From Chloroflexota bacterium (GTDB taxonomy: Bacteria; Chloroflexota; Anaerolineae; Anaerolineales; Villigracilaceae), in contig JAEWVF010000107.1 of assembly GCA_023459215.1 (NCBI GenBank), forward strand, positions 1 through 59,868: DNA of 59,868 nt. Reading direction: 5' to 3'. The position numbers were made by a program, and so were the translations under genes. Numbering within the stretch: the stretch's first letter is position 1; the number at the start of each line of letters is the position of its first letter. The notes beneath the pieces are model-generated. The model made no database searches. It worked only from the letters and a program-made list of their open reading frames with translations, and had not been told where the DNA came from. Below, one piece after another: positions 15,701 to 24,387 of this stretch.

Positions 15701-17255
15701 ACAGCCAATCTGCATTATCGTCCGCCACGGGAGCGGATTCCTGGGCGGCGGGTTGCTGTTCGCCCAAACCGGATAACCAATCGGGAACGTCGCCCGTCAC
15801 AGGAGCAGATTCTTCGGCGGCAGGTTGAGCGCTTTCCGCGCCCAGACCGGACAGCCAATCGGCATTATCGTCCGCAACCGGCGCGGATTCCTGGGCGGCG
15901 GGCTGCTGCTCACCCAAACCGGATAGCCAATCGGGCACATCGTCCGTCACAGGAGCGGATTCTTCAGCCGCAGGTTGTGCGCTTTCCGCACCCAGACCGG
16001 ACAGCCAATCAGCATTATCATCCGCAACTGGCGCGGATTCCTGGGCGGCGGGCTGCTGTTCGCCCAAACCAGACAACCAATCCGGCACATCGCCAGCCAC
16101 AGGGGCGGATTCTTCAGCCGCAGATTGATCGGTAGCGGCAGCAGCGCCAAGGGCGGCAGAACCAGCCGCAGCGCTGATACCCGAAAGCCAGTCCAGATCG
16201 GCATCTTCTTCCTTGGCGCTTGCTCTGGAGGCTTCTTCAGCAGCAGCGCCGGGAGGCGCCATGGCCTTCAACCAATCGGGAATCTCAGCAGCAGCCAACT
16301 CCCCTGCTGTTTCTGCGGAGGGCGATTCATCAAAATCCACCGGGCCTTCCTGAAATTCACCGCTCGACGGCCCCCAGCCGGAAGACTTCATCCAATCCGG
16401 GATGTCCTCCTGGGTAGTTTCCTCCGCAGCGGGAGCCGCGGATTCGTCGGACTGCCAGGCCGCCGAGGCAGAGGCCATGCTCGGATCCCATTCCAGCCGC
16501 TCGATGGTCACAGCCGCATCCTGAACCGAGGCCACATCAAACGTGGAACCGGTTACCAGGGCGATGTATGGGTCCAGTTGTTGTAAACGTCTCTTGTAGG
16601 TGTCGACATTCGAAGCCAGGCTGGTGCCGGGCAGGATTTCGACCAAAATCCGGTTGGCATCGAAACAATAAGGGGAAACTTTCAAAATTTCGGTACAAAC
16701 CTCGCTCGCTTCCAGTTTTTTCCCCGAACGGAAGTAAGCCTGGGCCATTAAAACCTTCAAATCCAGGCGCTCTTTATCATCCTGCAAAACGGTCTTGATT
16801 TCCTGAATCGCCTGCCCATATTGTGAGCCGCGAATGTACATTTTTGCGAGCGCGCCGCGGGTCAGTTGTATTTTGGGCGGTTCCAGTCCATCGCGGCGGC
16901 CGTACAAACGCCGCAGTTCGGCCTGAACCCCGCCATTGGATGGGTTGGCCTCGTAGGCGCGCTCCATGTGCCAGATGGCTTGATCCAGGTTCTTTTGCTC
17001 ATCGTAAACGATGCTCATGCCGAGGTGGGATACAAAATCATCCGGCACCGAGGTCAGGACACGCTGGAAAATATCGGCAGCGTCGCTGTAGCGGCGTGCT
17101 TCAAGGTAAGCGTTCCCCAGGGCGCGATATGTCTCAAGGTGTTTGGGATACGTCTTGAGGATATGCTGGCAATGGGTAATTGCTTCATCGATGTGACCCT
17201 GGTCGATCAGGGTCTCAATTTCACGGTTATATACGCGCAAGGCAACTTTACTCAT
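12759..17255 (-). CDS. Giant TPR protein with Ala/Pro/Glu-rich DWL repeats
   Basis: A 1498-residue protein. Residues 1 to about 240 are tetratricopeptide repeats (for example THCQHILKTYPKHLETYRAL and LGNAYLEARRYSDAADIFQR). The middle, about 260-1380, is low-complexity and acidic. It contains nine tandem copies of a 50-residue unit holding two DWLSGLG/DWLAGLG motifs, then four copies of a unit with FKWLE..LAAGQGAKPEELL, then (E/P)-rich spacers. The last 100 residues return to TPR (LGDAYMRTNRLQEALDAYTK). No signal peptide or TM segment is seen, so it is probably cytoplasmic. The start is the ATG at 17255 with GGAG eight bases upstream; a longer start is possible. It is likely a scaffold that binds partners through its DWL peptides and TPR ends; its partners are unknown. 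Confidence 0.85.
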   Translation of the reverse strand: MSKVALRVYNREIETLIDQGHIDEAITHCQHILKTYPKHLETYRALGNAYLEARRYSDAADIFQRVLTSVPDDFVSHLGMSIVYDEQKNLDQAIWHMERAYEANPSNGGVQAELRRLYGRRDGLEPPKIQLTRGALAKMYIRGSQYGQAIQEIKTVLQDDKERLDLKVLMAQAYFRSGKKLEASEVCTEILKVSPYCFDANRILVEILPGTSLASNVDTYKRRLQQLDPYIALVTGSTFDVASVQDAAVTIERLEWDPSMASASAAWQSDESAAPAAEETTQEDIPDWMKSSGWGPSSGEFQEGPVDFDESPSAETAGELAAAEIPDWLKAMAPPGAAAEEASRASAKEEDADLDWLSGISAAAGSAALGAAAATDQSAAEESAPVAGDVPDWLSGLGEQQPAAQESAPVADDNADWLSGLGAESAQPAAEESAPVTDDVPDWLSGLGEQQPAAQESAPVADDNADWLSGLGAESAQPAAEESAPVTGDVPDWLSGLGEQQPAAQESAPVADDNADWLSGLGAESAEPAAEESAPVAGDVPDWLSGLGEPQPAAQEAAPVVDDNADWLAGLGAESAEPAAEESAPVAGDVPDWLSGLGEQQPAAQESAPVANDNADWLAGLGAESAQPAAEESAPVAGDVPDWLSGLGEQQPAAQEAAPVADDKADWLSGLGAESAEPAAEESAPVAGDVPDWLSGLGEQQPAAQEAAPVADDNADWLAGLGAESAEPAAEESAPVAGDVPDWLSGLGEQQPAAQEAAPVADDNADWLAGLGAESAQPAVEESAPVSGDVLDWLSGLGEQQPAAQESAPVADDNADWLAGLGAAAGVAAVAAAVEPPVAEEPAPVSDVQPELAPREGLDGEPLSALISGPGTTESEQDEAFKWLEMLAAGQGAKPEELLTKPEERLDQAPDWVDGVDEAAPAAAAPAQAPQFVPEPPIEVESEPALTELSAPVTAPGTSELEQDDAFKWLESLAAGQGAKPEELLTKPEERLEQAPGWVGEVENPPTVLSAPVTAPGTSESDQDESFKWLENLAAGQGAKPEELLTKPEERLEHSPEWLSEAEGEPEIPAANLEEPVLFAEPVAELVEEPLPLEEPVAEPPAQPLPPVVRVDEEGNPLGELSAPVTAPGTSEDEQDAAFKWLEMLAAGQGAKPEELLTKPEERLDQSPEWVAEVTSQPEPEPEPAQVEPIQFEPEPEPAEVEPIQFEPEPEPAEVEALQFEPEPEPAAEAPVFPIEEPAPAAESVEEVSLSEPVLDWFASDEPQSEQPEMQVFEQTVEAVEQVSSADLDKMGVTEWLKTLDDEESLPQPAVPAVEALQPHLEEDLPDWLKDEKADELPPEPMPVSGWIPAEEAAPVSELVAETPQPAAAVAETPIQAPAESAPPPAPVAETRPAPTPPPAPRPALRQTGMLGGDKDAMLLQRSRLLLEKANLESAMSEYSRLIKKGKYMEEIIFDLKEATYTHPVDVIVWQTLGDAYMRTNRLQEALDAYTKAEELLR
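13741..14667 (-). repeat. Four copies of an FKWLE-type coding repeat
   Basis: Within the TPR gene, units at about 13741-13895, 14078-14234, 14266-14412 and 14517-14667 encode near-identical peptides with the order APGTSE..DQDE, FKWLE, LAAGQGAKPEELL, TKPEERL. They are separated by variable Pro/Glu spacers of different length. Confidence 0.85.
14790..16125 (-). repeat. Nine tandem 150-bp coding repeats
   Basis: Nine head-to-tail units of 150 bp (50 codons) with high identity, each coding two half-units that share DWL(S/A)GLG. Unit boundaries differ mainly at a few positions (VAGD/VTDD/VTGD/VSGD and AEPAAEE/AQPAAEE). Lengths are exact, so the frame is never lost. Copy number is likely to vary between strains. 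Confidence 0.9.
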
Positions 17256-17321
17256 CGGCACACTCCAAATATTAGTATGCACCAAACCTGATGATTAATC
17301 AAGCAACTTATCAAAAGCGGC

Positions 17322-18614
17322 TCAATAAAACAGAGGCAAGGGCGCAACCGGCGTGTCACTGAATGCAAACGCATTCAAAACAATCTGGCGCATTTGTTCA
17401 ACCTGGGCCTGGCTGCGGGCATGGATCGAGAAAAGGGGTTCTCCAGCCGCAACCGATTGACCAACTTTTTTGTGGATGATAAAACCAACGGCATGGTCGA
17501 TCTGGTCGCCCTTTTTGGCGCGGCCCGCGCCGAGGGTGACAGCCGCCTCGCCGATGGTGCGGGCATTTACAGCGGAAACGTACCCAGCGCAAGGCGAGGT
17601 GACCACATCGACAAGGTCTGCTTGGGGGAGCTTCGTCAAATCCCTAACGAAGCTGACATCGCCGCCCTGGGCCGCCACAAGCTGGCAAAATTTTTCAAAA
17701 GCGGAGCCATCTGAAATGGCTTTTTGGGCCATGCTGCGGCCCTGTTCCAGCGTTTCGGCGCGTTTGCCCAGTAAAAGCATATGGGCAGACAGGTGCAGGC
17801 AATGTTCCATGAAATCTTCCGGGCCGCTGCCGTGCAAGGCTTCAACCGCCTCGACCACTTCCAGAGCGTTGCCGACGGCAGCGCCCAAAGGCTGGTTCAT
17901 ATCGGCAATCAGGGCCGTGACCTGGCGTCCGGCCAGTTGACCGATGGCGGTCATGGCATCGGCCAGTTGACGGGCCGCCGCCACAGTGGGCATAAAAGCG
18001 CCATTGCCGGTTTTGACATCCAGGACAATGGCCTGCGCGCCCGCAGCCAGTTTTTTGCTCATAATCGAGGAGGCAATCAACGGGGTAGAATCGACCGTGC
18101 CGGTGACATCCCGCAGGGCATAGAGTTTGCCGTCTGCCGGAGCCAAATCGAGGGATTGGCCGGTCAGCACAATCCCGATGCTGCGAAGCTGCGATTTGAA
18201 TTCGTCGGTGGTTAAATCGACCCGATAGCCGGGGATCGATTCGAGTTTGTCGAGGGTGCCGCCGCTGAATCCCAAGCCACGGCCAGACATCTTGCCGCAG
18301 GGCAGGCCGCAGGCCGCCACAATCGGCAAAACTGACAGGGTGGTTTTGTCGCCCACGCCGCCGGATGAATGTTTATCGACTGCAATATCGACCACATCTG
18401 AAAGATCGAGCATGGCTCCCGAATTGGCCATCGCCAGGGTCAAGGCGGTGGTTTCGCGCGCCGACATGCCGTTGAGCAAAACAGCCATCGCCCAGGCCGA
18501 AACCTGGTAATCAGGAATCGAACCATTGGTAAATTCGCGCACGAAAAATTCAATTTCAGCGTCGGTTAGTTCATGCCTGTCGCGTTTTTTGATGATGATA
18601 TCTACAGCACGCAT
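17322..18614 (-). CDS. pdp: Pyrimidine-nucleoside (thymidine) phosphorylase
   Basis: A 430-residue enzyme of nucleoside salvage that splits pyrimidine nucleosides with phosphate to give the base and (deoxy)ribose-1-phosphate. The N-terminal MRAVDIIIKKRDRHELTDAE and the phosphate-binding signature DKHSSGGVGDKTTL are diagnostic, together with KMSGRGLGFSGGTLDKLESI. The C-terminal domain ends with IHARSQAQVEQ. Length is normal for the family. It lies between the TPR gene and the SpoIIE regulator, all leftward, without tight spacing, so it may be a separate unit. Whether it prefers thymidine only (deoA) or also uridine cannot be decided by eye. Confidence 0.93.
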   Translation of the reverse strand: MRAVDIIIKKRDRHELTDAEIEFFVREFTNGSIPDYQVSAWAMAVLLNGMSARETTALTLAMANSGAMLDLSDVVDIAVDKHSSGGVGDKTTLSVLPIVAACGLPCGKMSGRGLGFSGGTLDKLESIPGYRVDLTTDEFKSQLRSIGIVLTGQSLDLAPADGKLYALRDVTGTVDSTPLIASSIMSKKLAAGAQAIVLDVKTGNGAFMPTVAAARQLADAMTAIGQLAGRQVTALIADMNQPLGAAVGNALEVVEAVEALHGSGPEDFMEHCLHLSAHMLLLGKRAETLEQGRSMAQKAISDGSAFEKFCQLVAAQGGDVSFVRDLTKLPQADLVDVVTSPCAGYVSAVNARTIGEAAVTLGAGRAKKGDQIDHAVGFIIHKKVGQSVAAGEPLFSIHARSQAQVEQMRQIVLNAFAFSDTPVAPLPLFY

Positions 18615-18699
18615 GTTTGCTCCAAATCGGTTTGTTTATTTTAACGCATTTCAATCGAAACAAGGTTTTTCGCATATAAATGCAAGGAAAAACCCGCTT

Positions 18700-21600
18700 T
18701 TAACGATGCCTGCGGACCGCAATCATGGTGATATCGTCCGAAGCAGGCAGCGCGCCCATGAACTGGTTGACATCCTCTTCGATTGCTTCGAGCAAGGCAA
18801 ACGCGGACGATTTGCGCGCTTTGCGCAGAATGGAGAAAAGGCGCTCATCGCCAAAAATCTCACCTTCCGGATTAAAGGCTTCAGTAACGCCGTCCGTATA
18901 CAGCACCAGCGAATCGCCGCGGGCCAGATCGATCACCCGCTCACCCATCTCGATGCCCTCTACCACGCCCAGCGCCATGCCGGTGCGGGACAAAATCTCC
19001 AGTTCGGGCTTGCGCTTGTCATTCCGCACCCAGACCGGCGGGTTATGACCGGCATTGGCATAGGTAAAGGTGCCGTTAATCTCGTCGATCACACCATAAA
19101 CCGCAGTCACAAACATGCCCTGCTGGCAATCGGGATATAGCAATTCATTCACCCGGCGCAGCGCTTCAGCGGGCGAATCCGTTTGCAAAACGGCCGCCCG
19201 GATCAGGGTGCGGGTGAGGGCCATGAACAGGGCCGCGGGGATGCCCTTATCGGCAATATCCGCAATGAACAGGCCGATCCGGCCATTGGGCAGGTCAAAG
19301 ACATCATAAAAATCGCCGCCGACCTGGCGGGCAGTGCGCCAGCGGGCCGACAGTTCCCAGTTGGGATGTTCCGGCAGGGATTCGGGAATGAAAGTTTCCT
19401 GAATCTGGCGGGCAAACTGGACTTCGGTTTCAAGGCGTTCCCTGGCGACCGTTTCCCGCTGGAACAAATCGTTCTGGATGGCCAGGGCGATTTGCTGGGC
19501 AACCCCGGTCAGGATTTCGATGCGCCGGTTGCGGAAACGCCGCCCGCCCAGGGCTTCTTCCGCCAGCAGCACCCCAAAGATTTCGCCTTTGACCAATAGC
19601 GGGAACGACATCAGCAGGCGGTCTTCACTGTAATGAAGCTCTTCGGCGGCTTCGTCCAGGCTCGGCACAAGGCTAAGCCAGTTTTCGACCCCACGGTGGG
19701 CCTCGTTGCACAAGGCCGGCTGTCCCGCCGTCAGCGCAGCAGAAAGCAGCGGAAATTCGTCGACAGACAGGCTACGCCAGAGCAGCGGCAGCGCTTCTTC
19801 GGGCAGGTTATAGGCCTGGGCCGGATGGAAACTGAGCGATTCTTCATCCCAGGTGTAGATGGCCGCGCGCTCGACGCCGACCAGGATCGGCAGGATGCGC
19901 ACAATCGTCCCGAGAATTTCATCCAGCTCGGACAGGGATACAACCGCCTGGGCAACCTGCAACAAAGCCGCCGAAGCGTAGGCCTGCTCCTGGGCGGAAT
20001 CGTACAGACGGGCATTTTCAATCGCCACCGCCGCATAACTGGCGAAGGTGGTGGTCATAGCGTGGGCTTCATGACCGTAACGACCAGGGGTGTGATGGGC
20101 AAGCGTCAGGATGCCCAGCGCCTGGTCGCCAATCCGCAAGGGAGCAGCAATCGAGGAATAATCATCGGCAAAACCGCCAACCACGCCAGACGGCCCCATC
20201 GGTTCCCCCGGACGGCGGACAATTGGCTGGCGAGCCAGCAAGGCCCGCGCCAGGGCAGCCCCAGCCTCCGGCGAAACATAACGGGCCGTATTCAAGTCCG
20301 CTGCGCTGGCGCCATGTACCGCCGCGCAGTAAATATCATCCTGATCCAGCAGCCAGATTGCAGCAATATCCGAGGGCAGGTTGCGCTCCAGTTCAGTCAG
20401 GGTTGCATCCAAAACCTGCTCGAGGCTGGCGTTGGCCGAAAGCAGCACCGCCACTTCGCGCAGGCTATCGGCAACCTGCCGCCGCCATTGTTCGGAGCGA
20501 TACAGGTCGGCATTGCGGACGGCCGCCGCAATCGCATCGGCCAGGGCTTCGAACAGGATGCGATCATCCTGATTAAAAGCGTCCAACTGGTCGCTTTGGA
20601 TATCCAGCACACCATAAACCTGACCGTTGAAGATGAGCGGCATGGTCAGTTCAGAACGGGTGTTGGCCGGCGGCAACGGTGAAGGCCGGTAGCGCGGCTC
20701 CGTGGAAACATCATTGACCAGCAGCATCTCGCCCGTGCGGGCCACATACGGGACCAGCCCATCGGGGTCGTCCAGGTTCAGCATGTACCCTTCCAGGGCG
20801 GCAGAACGCGCACCGGACCCGGCTTCATAGTGAATCTGACGCCGGTTGGGATGAACCGTAAACAGATGAACATACGGATAGTCGAAGCGGTGCTGGATGA
20901 TTTGGGCGACTTCCTGCATCAATTCGCGCAAGTTCAGGAACGAGGTAATCTGGCGGCTGACTTCGGCAACCGCTTTGAGCTGTTCGGCGCGGCGATGCAA
21001 GACCCCGTACAGGTTCGCGCCTTCAACCGCGACCGCAATCGTATCGGCCAGGGCGCGCAGGACGAGCAAATCATAGGGGTGGAAAGCGCCCGGTTTATCG
21101 CTCTGGATGTCCAGCACACCAAGCACCCGCGATTCGACCTTGAGCGGCAAAACCACCTCGGAGCGGGTTTCGGGCAGGCTCTCGAAATGACGGTAACGAG
21201 GCTCCTCGCGGATGTCATTGGCAATCAGTTCTTCGCCGTACTGGGCGACATGGCCGATCAGACCCTGGCCCAGGTCGACCTGCAAGACCGGGGCGGTAGC
21301 GCGGCCTTTGCGGCGGGTAGCGCCGCCCGCGCTGGCCCGGAAGCGCAGGCGCGGCGCGTTCGGCTCACGGGTAAAAATCGCAACATAATAATAGCGAAAC
21401 GTATTCTGGATTAAACGGACAACTTTTAATGCCAATTCATCCAGGTCAGATTGGTTGGCGATTTGAGCGCTGACCGTCCGCACCAGGTTGAGTTGGCCGA
21501 GACGCCATCGTTCAACGGTGACGCGGTGCCAGGCGATCAAGGCCACCGAAGCCGCCCGCGCCAGCCCCTCGAGAATATCCACCTCGCGCTGGCGGAACGG

Positions 21601-22374
21601 GCCGCCCTGAGCGCGCCGCAGGGCAATCACCCCGAGGGTGGCATCCTCGTGACGCAGGGAAACAGCCACCGCCGGGGAGCCATCCTTTTCCCCGCGCACC
21701 AGATCAGCCGATCCCAGGGCCGTCATCATCAATTCAAAAGGAGGCTTTTCCTGAAAAACTTCCTCGACCCAATCAGGCAGGCGAAAAATTTCCTGATCCA
21801 GCCATAAATCCACCTGGGATTTTTCAAAAATCCGCCGGGCCGTCTCCAGGATGGTATCGCGCTGTTCGGCAAACGTGGTCGCGCCCAAAATCCGCTCACC
21901 CAGCCCAAACAGTTCACGCCAGCCCGAGCGGGACTGACGCCGCCGCGGCGAGGGCTGGAGGGGGGTCGCGCAATTTTTGACCAGGGTCAGGGTATTGCTG
22001 CCGTCCGGGGAAAAGTCGAAGCGCACATCATCCATCAATTTGTGCATGAAGAAAAGGCCCAGCCCGCCGATAGCGCGGTCTTCCAGGCTCGCATCCAGGT
22101 CTGGCTCGGCAACCGTATCGGGGGCGAATGGCTGGCCCCAGTCCCGCAAGACAATGGTTAGTTTTTCCGCTTCGACCTTGGCAAAAACTTCAATGACACC
22201 GTCCGCAACCCCCTCATAGGCATGCTCGATGATGTTGGAAGCCGCCTCGTCCACCGCAAGCTGGATGTTGTAGACATCCTTTTCGTCAAAGCCAATCTGA
22301 CGGGCAGCCTGGGCGGCGAACTCACGGATTTCATCAAGCGATTCAAACTGGGCCGGGAAAGTTTTAAGAAGCAT
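18700..22374 (-). CDS. HATPase-GAF-SpoIIE fusion: anti-sigma kinase plus PP2C-type phosphatase
   Basis: A 1224-residue cytoplasmic regulator. Residues 1-140 are an RsbW-like serine kinase/anti-sigma ATPase: N-box DEAASNIIEHAY, G1 DWGQPF, G2 GGLGLFFMHKL. About residues 150-965 hold four or five GAF sensor modules, two of which contain near-identical VYGVLDIQSD/VLGVLDIQSD strands. Residues 990-1224 are an RsbU/SpoIIE serine phosphatase with metal ligands in QVGGDFYDVF and IADIADKG and the late LYTDGVTEAF. A STAS gene lies just upstream in transcription order. Kinase and phosphatase therefore act in opposite directions on the same kind of target in one protein. No sigma factor is visible in the window. 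Confidence 0.92.
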   Translation of the reverse strand: MLLKTFPAQFESLDEIREFAAQAARQIGFDEKDVYNIQLAVDEAASNIIEHAYEGVADGVIEVFAKVEAEKLTIVLRDWGQPFAPDTVAEPDLDASLEDRAIGGLGLFFMHKLMDDVRFDFSPDGSNTLTLVKNCATPLQPSPRRRQSRSGWRELFGLGERILGATTFAEQRDTILETARRIFEKSQVDLWLDQEIFRLPDWVEEVFQEKPPFELMMTALGSADLVRGEKDGSPAVAVSLRHEDATLGVIALRRAQGGPFRQREVDILEGLARAASVALIAWHRVTVERWRLGQLNLVRTVSAQIANQSDLDELALKVVRLIQNTFRYYYVAIFTREPNAPRLRFRASAGGATRRKGRATAPVLQVDLGQGLIGHVAQYGEELIANDIREEPRYRHFESLPETRSEVVLPLKVESRVLGVLDIQSDKPGAFHPYDLLVLRALADTIAVAVEGANLYGVLHRRAEQLKAVAEVSRQITSFLNLRELMQEVAQIIQHRFDYPYVHLFTVHPNRRQIHYEAGSGARSAALEGYMLNLDDPDGLVPYVARTGEMLLVNDVSTEPRYRPSPLPPANTRSELTMPLIFNGQVYGVLDIQSDQLDAFNQDDRILFEALADAIAAAVRNADLYRSEQWRRQVADSLREVAVLLSANASLEQVLDATLTELERNLPSDIAAIWLLDQDDIYCAAVHGASAADLNTARYVSPEAGAALARALLARQPIVRRPGEPMGPSGVVGGFADDYSSIAAPLRIGDQALGILTLAHHTPGRYGHEAHAMTTTFASYAAVAIENARLYDSAQEQAYASAALLQVAQAVVSLSELDEILGTIVRILPILVGVERAAIYTWDEESLSFHPAQAYNLPEEALPLLWRSLSVDEFPLLSAALTAGQPALCNEAHRGVENWLSLVPSLDEAAEELHYSEDRLLMSFPLLVKGEIFGVLLAEEALGGRRFRNRRIEILTGVAQQIALAIQNDLFQRETVARERLETEVQFARQIQETFIPESLPEHPNWELSARWRTARQVGGDFYDVFDLPNGRIGLFIADIADKGIPAALFMALTRTLIRAAVLQTDSPAEALRRVNELLYPDCQQGMFVTAVYGVIDEINGTFTYANAGHNPPVWVRNDKRKPELEILSRTGMALGVVEGIEMGERVIDLARGDSLVLYTDGVTEAFNPEGEIFGDERLFSILRKARKSSAFALLEAIEEDVNQFMGALPASDDITMIAVRRHR

Positions 22375-22414
22375 GGGCAGTTATCGACCAGGAAGGATGT
22401 GATAAAAATACAAA

Positions 22415-22440
22415 CCGCCCCAACCTGCTGGTGAGGGCGG
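22415..22440 (-). terminator. Probable terminator after the STAS gene
   Basis: Arms ccgccc (22415-22420) and gggcgg (22435-22440) flank a partly paired loop. On the minus strand the stem is followed by TTTGTATTTTT. It would separate the STAS transcript from the SpoIIE gene, or limit read-through. Confidence 0.5.
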
Positions 22441-22531
22441 CCTGTTGACAGGAATCAATGCGATTTGAGTGAAAAGAAAAAAGGCCAATCGGCGCAAGGA
22501 TGCCCCGCTCATCCCTCACCAGGCTGCTCGC

Positions 22532-22867
22532 TTAGAAATTCCCTACCGCAGAGGTGACATCCGCATGGATCTGGAACAGGGAAGTAAAGCCTGCCAATTC
22601 AAGCGCCGCATTAATATTGGCGGGAACGTTCGCAAAAACAACCTCACCGCGATTGTAGCGTTTGCAATTGCGCTGGGCCGCAATCAGGGCGCGGAAACCG
22701 GCGCTGGACATGTATTCAAGGCCGGCCATGTCAATCACAATTTTAAAGCGCCCATCATTGACAATCGTATCAAGGGCTTCAGCCAACCTTGGCGCAGTGG
22801 CGCTGTCGACACGACCCGTTATCGTAAGCAGGTCACAGTGTTTAAATTGCTGGGTTGTGACTTCCAT
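22532..22867 (-). CDS. STAS-domain anti-sigma factor antagonist
   Basis: A 111-residue single STAS domain. The motif IDMAGLEYMSSAGFRALIAA carries the Ser (second of MSS, about residue 56) that is phosphorylated in RsbV/SpoIIAA. Unphosphorylated protein binds the anti-sigma kinase and frees its target; phosphorylated protein does not. Its neighbour, transcribed next, encodes both a HATPase and a SpoIIE phosphatase, which are the expected kinase and phosphatase for this Ser. Start at 22867 with GGAGG upstream. Confidence 0.92.
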   Translation of the reverse strand: MEVTTQQFKHCDLLTITGRVDSATAPRLAEALDTIVNDGRFKIVIDMAGLEYMSSAGFRALIAAQRNCKRYNRGEVVFANVPANINAALELAGFTSLFQIHADVTSAVGNF

Positions 22868-23010
22868 TCAGCCTCCATACTCGGATGTAAAGTTTGGTGA
22901 GATTTCACCGCTAATTCACGGCTAGTTTTTATTATAACCCGTTCCGTCTGAGAATTGCATTTTTCACGGAGCGGAATTGCCTAACTCCAGAACCGGCGCT
23001 TTCGCCAAAA

Positions 23011-24312
23011 TCAGAAGCCCAGGCCGAAATATTCACCGCCAAGCTTGAAACCAAAGGCTTCCAGGCGCGGGTTGAACACCGGGCGGATGCCAGTCGGGCG
23101 CAGTTCGCCTTTGATCTTTCCGTCCGGGCCAACGCCGCTCTGGTGGAATTTGTAAATATCGGTCAGGGTAACCACATCGCCTTCCATGCCGACCACCTCA
23201 GTGATCTGGATGGCCTTTCGGGTTCCATCCGGCAGGCGGCTCATATGGACGATCAAATCGAGGGCCGAGGAAATCTGTCGGCGCAGGGCCATGACCGGCA
23301 AATCGATGCCCGACATCAGGGCGGTTGTCTCGAGCCGCGCAATCGCATCACGCGGCGTATTGGCGTGGATGGTGGTCAGGGAACCGGAATGGCCGGTGTT
23401 CATCGCCTGGAGCATGTCGAGGGTTTCGCCGCCGCGCACTTCGCCGACCACCAGCCGGTCGGGACGCATACGCAGGGCATTGCGCACCAGGTCGCGGATG
23501 CTGACCGCGCCCGCGCCATCCACGTTGGGCAGTTTGGTTTCCATGCGAATGACGTGGCGCTGGCTCATCTGCAACTCAACCGCATCTTCAATGGTAACAA
23601 TCCGCTCCCGCTCAGGGATATAGGTTGAAAGCACATTCAGCATGGTGCTTTTGCCCGAACTGGTATTGCCGGAAATCAGGATATTCATGCGCGAAACAAC
23701 ACACGCCTGCAAAAATTTCGCCATGTAAGGCGTTAAGGTGCCCAGGGCGATTAAATCCTCGCTGGTCATTTTGTTGCGCAGGAATTTGCGGATGGTGATG
23801 ATCGGCCCATTGACCGAAACCGGGCGGATGGCCACGTTCACGCGCGAACCGTCCGGCAGGCGCGCATCGGCGGTGGGATTATCGTAATCGACCCGGCGGC
23901 CAAGCGGCAGCAGGATGCGGTCGATGATTTGCATCACATGACTTTCGTTTTCGAAGTGAATATCCGTTTCCCACAATTCCCCGTTTCGTTCGATAAAAAC
24001 CAGGTCCGGCCCATTGACCATGATTTCGTTGATCTGCTCATCCTGGAGCAGCCACTCAATCGGGCCATAGCCCACCAAATCGGCCAGGGCGCTGGCAACC
24101 AACGGCTCGCGCACTTCAGCGGGCATGTTTTGCGCACCCATCGAAATCAGCGCGGCCTCCAGGTGCTTTTGGACATTGTCGCGGCTGGAGGCCTGCGGCC
24201 CGGAAATTTTCTGCAGTTCAGGCGTCACAATCTCGAGCAAGCGTTTCTTGGCCTGCTGCACCCGGCCTTCGAGAAGGATTGGCGGTAATACGGAGACAAA
24301 ATGTTCAACCAT
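23011..24312 (-). CDS. cpaF: CpaF/TadA-type secretion ATPase
   Basis: A 433-residue secretion ATPase. Walker A reads GNTSSGKSTMLNVL, the Asp/Glu box VTIEDAVELQ follows, then MRPDRLVVGEVRGGETLDML (Walker B region) and the His-box MNTGHSGSLTTIHANTP. These are the marks of CpaF/TadA ATPases that power Tad pili or related type II/IV machines. No tadB, tadC, pilin or prepilin peptidase gene is nearby, so the rest of the machine must be elsewhere. The start is the ATG at 24312. Confidence 0.92.
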   Translation of the reverse strand: MVEHFVSVLPPILLEGRVQQAKKRLLEIVTPELQKISGPQASSRDNVQKHLEAALISMGAQNMPAEVREPLVASALADLVGYGPIEWLLQDEQINEIMVNGPDLVFIERNGELWETDIHFENESHVMQIIDRILLPLGRRVDYDNPTADARLPDGSRVNVAIRPVSVNGPIITIRKFLRNKMTSEDLIALGTLTPYMAKFLQACVVSRMNILISGNTSSGKSTMLNVLSTYIPERERIVTIEDAVELQMSQRHVIRMETKLPNVDGAGAVSIRDLVRNALRMRPDRLVVGEVRGGETLDMLQAMNTGHSGSLTTIHANTPRDAIARLETTALMSGIDLPVMALRRQISSALDLIVHMSRLPDGTRKAIQITEVVGMEGDVVTLTDIYKFHQSGVGPDGKIKGELRPTGIRPVFNPRLEAFGFKLGGEYFGLGF

Positions 24313-24387
24313 GCCGGCCTCCCAGGGTTGAGAAATCCCTTGTTGTCTTTATTGTACACCTGCCGCCAGCAATTCCAGATCTGAAAT

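Noticed and set aside
14790..16125. Possible CRISPR array because of regular repeats
   Set aside because: Units are 150 bp, contiguous without spacers, and keep one reading frame coding a clear peptide repeat.
18526..22434. Rightward ORFs opposite pdp and the SpoIIE gene
   Set aside because: Antisense of strongly supported genes, with no family motifs.
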